Source of the DNA: Acidobacteriota bacterium
Lineage (GTDB): Bacteria; Acidobacteriota; Vicinamibacteria; Vicinamibacterales; UBA2999
Assembly: GCA_016789705.1 (NCBI GenBank)
Contig: JAEUQR010000083.1
Coordinates: forward strand, 1-64,000
Length of the DNA: 64,000 nucleotides
Direction: 5' to 3'
Positions within the stretch are counted from its first letter, which is position 1. Each line of letters starts with the position of its first letter. Positions 24,447 to 32,722 of this stretch are shown piece after piece. A program made the translations under genes and the position numbers. A model generated the notes under the pieces. The model did not search any database. It was not told where the DNA came from and worked only from the letters and a program-made list of their open reading frames with translations.

Positions 24447-27400
24447 ATGCGATTGATGGCGAAGATTGGGCTGCTGACGCTGTGCCTGCTGGCGACGTCG
24501 GTGTCGGCGGTGCTGGCGCAGGCGACCGGGCAGATTACCGGCGTCGTGACCGACGGCTCTGGCGCGGTGCTGCCCGGCGTGACGGTGGAGGCGACCAACA
24601 CCGGCACCGGCGCCGTGCGCACGGCAGTGACGGGCTCGGACGGCCTCTACACGCTGCCGCTGCTGCAGCCCGGCGTCTACACCGTGCGGGCCACGCTCGA
24701 AGGCTTCCGCGTCGGGCAGCAGGAGGGGGTGCGCGTCACGGTGACGGAAACGGCGCGCGCGGTGTTCCAGCTGGAAGTGGGCCAGGTGAGCGAGACCGTG
24801 ACGGTGACGGCGCAGGCCACGCTGGTGGAAACGGCCAACGCGACCCGCGGCATCGTCATCGACCAGCAGAAGGTCGTGGACCTGCCGCTCAACGGACGCA
24901 ACTTCACGCAGCTCGGCACGCTGATTCCCGGCGTCGTCGCGCCGCCCGCTGGCCTCGGCGGCCAGACCGGCGATGCCACGCCCGGCGGCTTCGGCAACAC
25001 CACCGGCGGCTTCAACGTGAACGGCATGCGCAACCAGTCCAACAACTTCCTGATGGACGGCGCCACCAACAACGACACCTTCAACACGGGCTTCGTGCTC
25101 AGGCCGCCGCCCGACGCCATCGAAGAATTCAAGATCCTCACTCACGCCTTCGGTGCCGAGTTCGGCCGCAATGCCGGCGCGGTGGTGAACGTCGTGACCA
25201 AGTCGGGCAGCAACACGTTCACCGGCGCCGCCTGGAACTTCAACCGCGACGACGCCCTGCAGGCGCGCAACTTCTTCGCGCCCGGCAACCAGCCGAAGCC
25301 GGTGCTCAAGCAGAATCAGTTCGGCGCCGCCCTCGGCGGACCGGTCGTGAGGAACAAGCTCTTCGGCTTCGGCTACTACGAAGGCTTCCGCAACGAGTCG
25401 GGCACGACGACCAATATCCTCGTCCTGTCGGAGGCGCAGCGCGCCGGCAACTTCGGTGCGACGACCATCCGCGATCCGCTCACCGGTCAGCCCTTTCCGA
25501 ACAACACGATTCCGGCCAACCGCATCAGCCCGGTGTCGGCGCGCCTGCTGCGAGAGTTCGTGCCGCTGCCGAACGCCGCCAACAACTTCTATGTCGTCTC
25601 GCCGACGCTCGACGACGTGCGCGACATGGTGGGCGGCCGCCTCGACTACCAGATGAGCGACAAACAGTCGATGCTCTTCCGCTACATGCGCAGCGAGACC
25701 GACCGAACGACGCCGCGAGTCATTGCCGCCGTCGACCAGCGGGCTACCGCGACCTTGCAGGATGGCCTGGTATCGCACAACTACGTGTTCCGCTCGAACC
25801 TCATCACGCAGACGCGGGCATCGATCAACCGCATCGATGCCAACCCGAACGTGACGAGCGGCCTCAACCCGCGCGATTTCGGCATCAACTTCGCCAACAC
25901 CAATCCCGCGGCCGCCGGCCTGCCCTCGATTGCCGTCCAGGGCTTCTTCGGCGGCGGCGTGAATGCACTCGGCGACCCACAGCAGCCCTTCGTCACTCGC
26001 GTCAACCACGTGTGGCAGGTCGCCAACGACGTCACCTGGATCGCCGGCAAGCACTCGATGAAGTTCGGCGTGGACGTGCGCCGTGAAGCGATGAACATCG
26101 CCTTCATCAACCGCCCGAACGGCGACCTCACCTTCACTGGCGGCCTCCCCGGCACCGCGGCCGCCGACTCCCTGGGGGGCCTGCCGGCGCAGGCCCGCGC
26201 CACTACGCAGCAGGTCACGCAGGATGGCTACGGCTGGCTCTTTGCCGGCTACGTGCAGGACGACTTCCGCGTCACGCAGAACCTCACCGTGAATCTCGGC
26301 GTGCGCTACGAGTTGCCACTGCCGTTCATCGACAGGAACGACGCCATCAGCGGCTTCCGCACCACCCAGCAGTCCACCGTCTACCCGGCGGCGCCGCGTG
26401 GCCTCGTCTACCCCGGAGATGCCGGCGTGCCGCGGGGCATCGTGCCCACCGACAAGAACAACGTCGCGCCGCGTGTGTCGCTAGCGTGGGATCCGTTCGG
26501 CGACGGCAAGACCAGCGTGCGCGGCGCCTTCGGTGTGTTCTACGACGCGCTGGCCGGCCAGGGCGACTTCTTCCAGAGCGGCGTCCTGTCGCCGCCCTTT
26601 ACCCCGCTCGTCGAGCTGAACACGCCCACACCCATCACCATCGCCGATCCACTGGCGGCCGTGGCCGGCCCGCCGAGCGCGTTCCCGGCGGCACTCACGA
26701 TCATCGGTTGGGGAGACGACTTCAAATCGCCGAAGGCCTACCACTTCAACGTAGGCGCGCAGCGACAGCTGGCGAGCCGTCTGGGTGCCGAGGTGTCTTA
26801 CGTCGGGTCGCGGGGGTTCAACATGCCGATGTTCCTCGAGGTCAACCCGGGTGTGTTCACGCCCGGCCAGACCTCACGCGGCGCCCGCGTGCTGCCGGCC
26901 TACTCGCTCGTGCGGCCCACCTTCTCGGTGGCGCAGTCGTGGTTCGACTCCCTGCAGACGAGCCTGCGCCTGCTGCCCTGGAAGGGCTTGAACGCCACGG
27001 CGTCCTACACGCTCGGCAAGGCCACGGACCACGTGTCCGGGCTCAACATCGGCGGTGAGTCGCGTCCGGTGCTGCCGGTCGTGCAGGGGGACCAGGCGAG
27101 TATCGACGCGGCGCTCGCGGCCGAGAAGGGGCCGGCCCTCTTCGACGCCCGCCACCGCTTCGTCTTCAGCTTCGGCTACGCGTTGCCGGAGCTCGACTCG
27201 CAGCCGGCGGCGCTCAGGGCGATTGCCGGCGGCTGGCAGCTGAACGGCATCTTCCAGGCGCAAACCGGGTTCCCGTTCTCGGTCAACTACGGCAACGTGC
27301 TCGACATCCGCTACATGACGCAGCGTCCCGACGTGACGTGCGACCCGAACAACGGCCCGAAGACGACGGCACAGTGGTTCGATACGAGCTGCTTCGTGGC

Positions 27401-27671
27401 TCGCTCGCTCGCCGATTCGGGCGTGCGTCCGGGCAACGCCGGCCGCAACAGTGTCCGCGGGCCGGGGTTCCAGAGCACGGACCTCTCGATTTTCAAGAAC
27501 TTCGACTTCCTGGGGCATCACCGCGTGCAGGCACGCATCGAGGCGTTCAACGTGTGGAACCAGGCACGATTCCGCAACCCGAATGGCACGTTCGGCGCCG
27601 CACCGTTCGGTCGGATCACCGCGGCCGAGGACGGCCGCGTGATTCAGCTGGCGCTCAAGTACTCGTTCTAG
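24447..27671 (+). CDS. Oar-like TonB-dependent receptor with carboxypeptidase-regulatory domain
   Basis: This 1074-residue outer-membrane protein has a signal peptide (IGLLTLCLLATSVSAVLAQ) and an N-terminal carboxypeptidase-regulatory beta-sandwich (about 25-105: TGQITGVVTDGSGAVLPGVTV). A plug domain follows (VVDLPLNGRNFTQLGTLIPGV, then NGMRNQSNNFLMDGATNND), then a large barrel finishing with LALKYSF. This architecture is expanded in Acidobacteriota and Myxococcota and is linked to import of large substrates. No substrate is evident; the divergent DUF5916 protein may be a partner. Start ATG has GGAGG eight bases upstream. Confidence 0.93.
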   Translation: MRLMAKIGLLTLCLLATSVSAVLAQATGQITGVVTDGSGAVLPGVTVEATNTGTGAVRTAVTGSDGLYTLPLLQPGVYTVRATLEGFRVGQQEGVRVTVTETARAVFQLEVGQVSETVTVTAQATLVETANATRGIVIDQQKVVDLPLNGRNFTQLGTLIPGVVAPPAGLGGQTGDATPGGFGNTTGGFNVNGMRNQSNNFLMDGATNNDTFNTGFVLRPPPDAIEEFKILTHAFGAEFGRNAGAVVNVVTKSGSNTFTGAAWNFNRDDALQARNFFAPGNQPKPVLKQNQFGAALGGPVVRNKLFGFGYYEGFRNESGTTTNILVLSEAQRAGNFGATTIRDPLTGQPFPNNTIPANRISPVSARLLREFVPLPNAANNFYVVSPTLDDVRDMVGGRLDYQMSDKQSMLFRYMRSETDRTTPRVIAAVDQRATATLQDGLVSHNYVFRSNLITQTRASINRIDANPNVTSGLNPRDFGINFANTNPAAAGLPSIAVQGFFGGGVNALGDPQQPFVTRVNHVWQVANDVTWIAGKHSMKFGVDVRREAMNIAFINRPNGDLTFTGGLPGTAAADSLGGLPAQARATTQQVTQDGYGWLFAGYVQDDFRVTQNLTVNLGVRYELPLPFIDRNDAISGFRTTQQSTVYPAAPRGLVYPGDAGVPRGIVPTDKNNVAPRVSLAWDPFGDGKTSVRGAFGVFYDALAGQGDFFQSGVLSPPFTPLVELNTPTPITIADPLAAVAGPPSAFPAALTIIGWGDDFKSPKAYHFNVGAQRQLASRLGAEVSYVGSRGFNMPMFLEVNPGVFTPGQTSRGARVLPAYSLVRPTFSVAQSWFDSLQTSLRLLPWKGLNATASYTLGKATDHVSGLNIGGESRPVLPVVQGDQASIDAALAAEKGPALFDARHRFVFSFGYALPELDSQPAALRAIAGGWQLNGIFQAQTGFPFSVNYGNVLDIRYMTQRPDVTCDPNNGPKTTAQWFDTSCFVARSLADSGVRPGNAGRNSVRGPGFQSTDLSIFKNFDFLGHHRVQARIEAFNVWNQARFRNPNGTFGAAPFGRITAAEDGRVIQLALKYSF

Positions 27672-27787
27672 GGGCTGGGGATAAGGGGCTGGGGGCTGGG
27701 GCTCGGCAAGAGCCTCAGTCCCGCGGCTCCGTCCGACGTCCAGCTCCCCATGCTGCCGTTGCCCCGGCCTCAGTTCCCGGCGCCCCA
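27672..27787. other. Intergenic spacer with GGGGCTG repeats and a hairpin
   Basis: The first 30 bases are a GGGGCTGGGG-type run. GGCTC (27700-27704) and GAGCC (27710-27714) can form a five-pair stem that may end the receptor transcript. No gene is seen. Confidence 0.45.
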
Positions 27788-29389
27788 ATGACACCCCAGT
27801 CCCCAGTCCCCAGTCTCGTGGTGGTGACGCGCCGCCGGGTGCTGCGCGGCCTGACGATCGCGGCCGCAGGTGTGGCGGCGGCGGGGCCGCGGGTCTTCGG
27901 TCAGGCCCCGAGCCTCATCACTGCGCCCGGAGTGCGGCCGGTCGTGACCGACGGCGTGGCGTCGACGCTCGTCGGCGAGGACGCCGCCGTCGTCTGGGCG
28001 CGCGCCGACCGGGCAGCGCGGATGATCGTCGAGTACGCGACCACCGATACCTTCCGTAACGTGCGGCGGGTGGTCGGGCCCTCGGCGCTCGAGAGCCACG
28101 ATTTCACCGCGCGCGTGCATCTCACGGATCTGCCGCGCGGGCAGCGCGTGTTCTACCGCGTGTCCTTCCAGGACCTGTCCGACATCCGTCAGTTCAGCGA
28201 GCCGGTGGCCGGGCAGCTCGGCACGGCGCCGGCGCCGCGCGCCCGTGACGTGTCGCTCGTGTTCTCGGCCGACACGGTGGGGCAGGGTTGGGGACTCGAT
28301 CCGGCCTTCGGCGGCATGCTCACGTACGCGAGCATGCTCGATGCGGAACCCGACCTCTTCATCAACCTCGGTGATGCCATCTATGCCGACGCGCCCGTGC
28401 AGGCCGAGGTGCGGCTCGACGACGGGCGGATCTGGAAGAACCTCACGGCCGAGGCCAAGAGCAAGGTGGCCGAGACGCTGGCCGAGTACCGCGGCAACTA
28501 CCGCTACAACCTGCAGGACGCGCACATGCGGCGTTTCAACGCCGCCGTGCCGCAGCTCACCGTGTGGGACGACCACGAGGTGCGCGACAACTGGTACTTC
28601 GAGCGCCGGCTCGAGGACGACAAGCGCTTTACCGTGAAGTCAGTGGCGCTGCTCGCGGCGCGGGCCCGCCAGGCGTGTTTCGAGTACACGCCGATGCCGT
28701 TCGACGCGGTTGATCCAGAGCGTCTCTACCGCTCCGTGCGCTACGGCCCCGTCGAAGTGTTCCTGCTCGATCACCGCAGTTACCGCGGCGCCAACAGCAC
28801 GAACCGGCAGGCGACGCCCGGTGACCCCTCGGCGCTCATGGGCGCGGCGCAGGTGGCGTGGCTGAAGCGCGCGCTCGTCGCCAGCACCGCCACCTGGAAG
28901 GTGATGGCGAGCAGCCTGCCGGTCGGCCTCGTCGTGCGCGACTTCCCGGACTACTTCGAGGCCGTGGCGCAGGGCGACCCCGGGGGGCCGCTCGGCCGCG
29001 AGCTCGAGATCGCCGACCTGCTGCGTTTCATCAGAGACGAGAACATCGACAACGTCGTCTGGATCACGGGCGACGTGCACTACGCCGCCGCGCATCACTA
29101 CGATCCGGCGCGGGCCCGCTTCACCGAGTTCTCGCCGTTCTGGGAATTCGTGGCCGGCCCGCTGCATGCCGGCACGTTCGGGCCGAACGCGCTCGATCCG
29201 ACGTTCGGCCCGGAGGTGCGGTTTCTCTCGATTCCCGATGGCATGAAGCCCAACCGGCCGCCGTCCGACGGCCTGCAGTTCTTCGGGCGCTTCGTCGTGG
29301 AGGCGAAGACGGAGGCGCTCCGGGCGAGCCTGCATGACCGGGGCGGGCGCGAGCTCTACACCGTCACACTGCCGCCGGGCCGCCGGTGA
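27788..29389 (+). CDS. phoD: PhoD-like alkaline phosphatase
   Basis: This exported metallophosphatase releases phosphate from mono- and diesters. It has 533 residues from ATG 27788 with a twin-arginine signal (TRRRVLRGLTIAAAGVAAAGP). An N-terminal Ig-like PhoD domain (GVASTLVGEDAAVVWARAD) is followed by the catalytic fold: NLGDAIYAD, VWDDHEVRDNW and ITGDVHYAAAHHY are the metal ligands. The first codons (MTPQSPVPSL) come from a CCCAGTC repeat, so a GTG about 10 codons later may be the true start. It overlaps the next gene by four bases (GTGA). Confidence 0.88.
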   Translation: MTPQSPVPSLVVVTRRRVLRGLTIAAAGVAAAGPRVFGQAPSLITAPGVRPVVTDGVASTLVGEDAAVVWARADRAARMIVEYATTDTFRNVRRVVGPSALESHDFTARVHLTDLPRGQRVFYRVSFQDLSDIRQFSEPVAGQLGTAPAPRARDVSLVFSADTVGQGWGLDPAFGGMLTYASMLDAEPDLFINLGDAIYADAPVQAEVRLDDGRIWKNLTAEAKSKVAETLAEYRGNYRYNLQDAHMRRFNAAVPQLTVWDDHEVRDNWYFERRLEDDKRFTVKSVALLAARARQACFEYTPMPFDAVDPERLYRSVRYGPVEVFLLDHRSYRGANSTNRQATPGDPSALMGAAQVAWLKRALVASTATWKVMASSLPVGLVVRDFPDYFEAVAQGDPGGPLGRELEIADLLRFIRDENIDNVVWITGDVHYAAAHHYDPARARFTEFSPFWEFVAGPLHAGTFGPNALDPTFGPEVRFLSIPDGMKPNRPPSDGLQFFGRFVVEAKTEALRASLHDRGGRELYTVTLPPGRR

Positions 29390-29940
29390 ACGCCCGCGCC
29401 GTTTACCTGGTGAACTACGGCGCGTATCAGCTCGGCTGGCTGGCGGCGATCCTGGGCGCCGCGGCCGGCGTCGGCACGGCCGGCGCCTCGCTCGCCTTCG
29501 CGCTCACGGCCGGGCATGTCGTGCTCGCGCGCGACCGGCGCGGCGAAGCCGTCCTCGTCCTCGCGGCGCTCGCCTGCGGCGTCGTGGTGGAGTCGTGGCA
29601 GATCGCGTCGGGCACCTACCGCGTGCTGGCGGACGCGGCACCTGGCGCGTGGCCGCCGCTCTGGCTGCTCGCGCTCTGGGCCCAGTTCGCCACCACGTTC
29701 CGCTTCAGCCTGCGGCACATCATGACCAACCCGCGCGCGGCGATGCTGTTCGGCGCCCTTGGCGGGCCGATCGCCTTCCTGGCAGGCGAACGCCTCGGCG
29801 CCGTCGTGCTGCAGGTGCCGCTCGGCCCGGGACTGGCGCGGCTGGTTGCGGCATGGGCGCTCGCCCTGGCCGCGCTGGCCTGGGGGGCGCGCCGCCTCGC
29901 GGCGCCGGCCGTGGGGTACCGGTCGATCGCCCGCGGTTAG
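29386..29940 (+). CDS. DUF2878-family membrane protein
   Basis: This 184-residue protein begins at a GTG overlapping the phoD stop. About five hydrophobic segments are visible. LGWLAAILGAAAG near the start and LWLLALWAQFATTFRFSLRHIM, with FGALGGPIAFLAGERLGAV after it, are typical of DUF2878 inner-membrane proteins of unknown function. Its TAG overlaps the TAA of the convergent kinase gene (shared TTAG). Confidence 0.8.
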   Translation: MNARAVYLVNYGAYQLGWLAAILGAAAGVGTAGASLAFALTAGHVVLARDRRGEAVLVLAALACGVVVESWQIASGTYRVLADAAPGAWPPLWLLALWAQFATTFRFSLRHIMTNPRAAMLFGALGGPIAFLAGERLGAVVLQVPLGPGLARLVAAWALALAALAWGARRLAAPAVGYRSIARG

Positions 29941-31574
29941 TGGCTGCCGTCGCGCAGCAGCGCGCCGACCTGCTCGACGAGGATCTGCCGCGTGACCGGC
30001 TTGTGCAGCAGCACCGTATGGGGCGCCTGCGCGATGCCGGCCTCGAGTTCGTCGGCATACCCCGAGACGAAGAGCACCTTCACGTCGGGACGGCGTGCGC
30101 GGATGGCGCTCGTGAGCGCCGGGCCACTGACGTTCGGCATCACGACGTCGGTGACGACGAGGTCGATGTCGGCGCCGCGCGCGTCGAACGTCTCGAGCGC
30201 GTCGCGGCCATCGGAGGCTTCGATCACCGTGTAGCCGGCGCGTTCGAGGAAGCGCGAGAAGAGCCCGCGCACTTCCGGATCGTCTTCGACGAGCAGCACG
30301 GTGGCGCCGAGCGGCTCGTCGACCGTCGGCGGCGGCGTCTCGCGCACGCGCGGCGCCGGATGGGCGGCATCAAGCACGGCCGGCAGCAGCACGTGCACGG
30401 CGGTGCCGGCGCCGGGCGCCGTGTCGATCCACGTGTAGCCCTCGCTCTGTTTGACGATGCCGTACACCATCGAAAGACCGAGGCCGCTGCCCTTGGTGAT
30501 GTCCTTGGTCGTGAAGAACGGCTCGTAGGCCTGCGTCGCCGTGTCTTCGTCCATGCCGGTGCCAGTGTCGCGCACCGAGAGCAGCACCCAGGCGCCGGCC
30601 GGTACCCGTACGGGCAGCGACTCGTGCGCCCACGGCTCCTCGAGGATGAAGTTGGCCGTCGAGATCTCGAGCGTGCCGCCGTCAACCATGGCGTCGCGGG
30701 CGTTGATGGCGAGGTTCAGCACGACCTGTTCGATCTGGCCCGGATCGACCTTCACGGCGGCCAGGTCCGGGGCGAGTGTGCTCACGAGCTGCACGTCTTC
30801 GCCGATGACGCGCGTGAGCATCCGCTCGAGGGTGCGCACGGTGACGTTCAGGTCGAGCACCTCGGGCATCAGGATCTGCCGGCGTCCGAACGCGAGCAGC
30901 TGGCGGGTGAGCGAGGCGGCCCGGTCGGTGGCCGTCTGGATGCTGCGCAGCAGGCGGCGGCGGGACGGCGCGTCGAGGCCGCCGGCACCGAGCGCCTCAG
31001 CGTGTCCGCCGATGACCTGGAGCAGGTTGTTGAAGTCGTGGGCGACGCCGCCGGCCAGGCGGCCGAGCGCGCCGATCTTCTGCGACCGGCGCAGCTGCTC
31101 GGTGAGGTCCTTGTTGTCCTGGAGCGCACTTTCGAGCCGCGTGCGATCGCCGCGGTCGTGCACGGTCACGAGCGACCAGCCGGCGGTGTCGAGACGTTCG
31201 ACGTGCACGTCGGCCGGGCACGACTCGCCGTCACGGCGCGTGTAGGAGGCGGTGCGGCGCGGGTGCGGCGAGGGCGGCGCCAGCGGCCCGACGGTGTCGA
31301 GGCCCGGCGGCGCGGTGACGTAGCGGTCGAGCGGGGCGCCCTCGAGGGCCACCGCGGTGATGCCGAGCAGGCGTTCGAAGGCGGCATTCACGCGCACGAT
31401 GGCGCCGTCGCGGTCGACCACGGCGAGGGCTTCGGCCACCGCATCGATGGGGACGGCCGCGCCCGGCTCGGCGGGGCGGCGGCGCAGCCGCGCCCGTGCG
31501 CCGCCACGCGGTTCGCGGACCGCCGGCGCCGTGTCGCCGCGATCCGTCAGCCACGCGCGTTCGAACGGCGTCAT
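29937..31574 (-). CDS. Hybrid histidine kinase (PAS-HisKA-HATPase-receiver)
   Basis: This soluble 545-residue kinase has a PAS-like sensor (about 43-145: DAVAEALAVVDRDGAIVRVN), a phosphoacceptor His179 in GGVAHDFNNLLQVIGG, an ATPase with N-box Asn287/Asn291 and GTGMDED, EPFFTTK and GSGLGLSMV boxes, and a C-terminal receiver with acidic pair Asp431/Asp432, phosphoacceptor Asp476 and Lys525. No membrane segment is seen, so the signal is cytoplasmic. The frame is open to 31772; ATG 31574 is chosen because the extension is Arg/Pro-rich without a fold. It is a close paralogue of the kinase at 32723-34732. Confidence 0.87.
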   Translation of the reverse strand: MTPFERAWLTDRGDTAPAVREPRGGARARLRRRPAEPGAAVPIDAVAEALAVVDRDGAIVRVNAAFERLLGITAVALEGAPLDRYVTAPPGLDTVGPLAPPSPHPRRTASYTRRDGESCPADVHVERLDTAGWSLVTVHDRGDRTRLESALQDNKDLTEQLRRSQKIGALGRLAGGVAHDFNNLLQVIGGHAEALGAGGLDAPSRRRLLRSIQTATDRAASLTRQLLAFGRRQILMPEVLDLNVTVRTLERMLTRVIGEDVQLVSTLAPDLAAVKVDPGQIEQVVLNLAINARDAMVDGGTLEISTANFILEEPWAHESLPVRVPAGAWVLLSVRDTGTGMDEDTATQAYEPFFTTKDITKGSGLGLSMVYGIVKQSEGYTWIDTAPGAGTAVHVLLPAVLDAAHPAPRVRETPPPTVDEPLGATVLLVEDDPEVRGLFSRFLERAGYTVIEASDGRDALETFDARGADIDLVVTDVVMPNVSGPALTSAIRARRPDVKVLFVSGYADELEAGIAQAPHTVLLHKPVTRQILVEQVGALLRDGSH

Positions 31575-31743
31575 GGTCAGCGGCTCACGCCGATGCCCGG
31601 CGCCCCCTTGCGGTGGACGGGTGCTGCGGTGCGCCATCCAGTGCCTTCCGTCATCCTCACACACATTCCCCGATTTCGGAATCGGCACATCGGCCGGGCG
31701 CTTGAATCGGCCCTCAGGCTGCCAGGCGGCGACGCGTCGGCGA

Positions 31744-32685
31744 TCAGCCTTCGAACATGCTCTCGGTGGCACGCACCTGTTCGCCGACGTCCGCCACCAG
31801 ATCGGCGATTTCGCTGAGCAGCGTGACCCGATGCGAGAGCGGCAGGGCCTGGGCCACCCGGTCGAGCTGCGCCGGATCCTGATCGGCCGGCTCCGGCAGC
31901 GGCGTCACCCAGTACCCCATCCACTCGGCGAGCTGGCAGGCCACCGAGACACGCGTCAGCATGTCGGTCGGACCCACGGCGTCGGGGTTGTGATGGTGCG
32001 CGGCCACGTCCTGGAAGACCTGCGGCAGCAGGAGCTGCTGGGCGAACCACTCACCGGCTTCGCAGTGGTCCATCCCCAGAAGCGTGCGTTCGAGGTGCAG
32101 CAGGTGGACGCCGCGGGTGTCGGCGGCGTCGAGGAAGGCGGGGTACTGCTTGGGGTGCGCGACGATGAGGGCCATGCGGCCGATGTCGTGGAGCAACCCG
32201 GCGGTGTAGGCGTCGGCGGGGCTGCCGCCGAGCCTGAGGGCAACCTGCTCGGCCGTCGCCGCGCAGGCGATGTTGTGGCGCCAGCAGCGTTGCACGGCCG
32301 GCAGGCGCAGCGCCTGGCCAAGGTAGCGTCTGAGCCCGATGGTGGCGGCCAGGGCGCGAATCCGCGCCACGCCGAGCAGTGTCGTGGCGTGGCGGACACT
32401 CGTCACCTCGCCGCGGATGCCGTAGTAGGCCGTATTGGCGGCGCGGAGCACCTCGGCCGCGATGGTCGCGTCGGCCGAAATCGTGTCGGCGACGTCGCCG
32501 AGCCCGACGTCGTCTTTGGCGAGCAGGCCGAGCAGATTGACCGCCACCGACGGGATCGGGGGCAGTTCGCAGTTGCGGCGCAGCAGGCGCGTCTTTGCGG
32601 GGGGCGCGACCCGGCTGCTGCCCGCCGCCAGGTCGGTTGCGTGTGCGTTGATCTCCACCTCGGCCTCGGTCAGGGGAATCGGCAC
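31744..32685 (-). CDS. HDOD-domain signalling protein
   Basis: This 313-residue protein starts at a GTG. The HDOD domain (about 40-240) is shown by LPPIPSVAVNLLGLLAKDD, ISADATIAAEVLRAANTAYYG, VRHATTLLGVARIRAL and AYTAGLLHDIGRMALI. HDOD proteins resemble HD phosphohydrolases and are tied to motility and two-component signalling; here LLHDIGR keeps an HD pair. It lies between two paralogous hybrid kinases on the same strand, 37 bases after the upstream kinase stop, probably in one operon. Confidence 0.87.
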   Translation of the reverse strand: MPIPLTEAEVEINAHATDLAAGSSRVAPPAKTRLLRRNCELPPIPSVAVNLLGLLAKDDVGLGDVADTISADATIAAEVLRAANTAYYGIRGEVTSVRHATTLLGVARIRALAATIGLRRYLGQALRLPAVQRCWRHNIACAATAEQVALRLGGSPADAYTAGLLHDIGRMALIVAHPKQYPAFLDAADTRGVHLLHLERTLLGMDHCEAGEWFAQQLLLPQVFQDVAAHHHNPDAVGPTDMLTRVSVACQLAEWMGYWVTPLPEPADQDPAQLDRVAQALPLSHRVTLLSEIADLVADVGEQVRATESMFEG

Positions 32686-32722
32686 TTACGCGGCCGGCTC
32701 CAGTCCGAGGCCGGGGCCGGGC

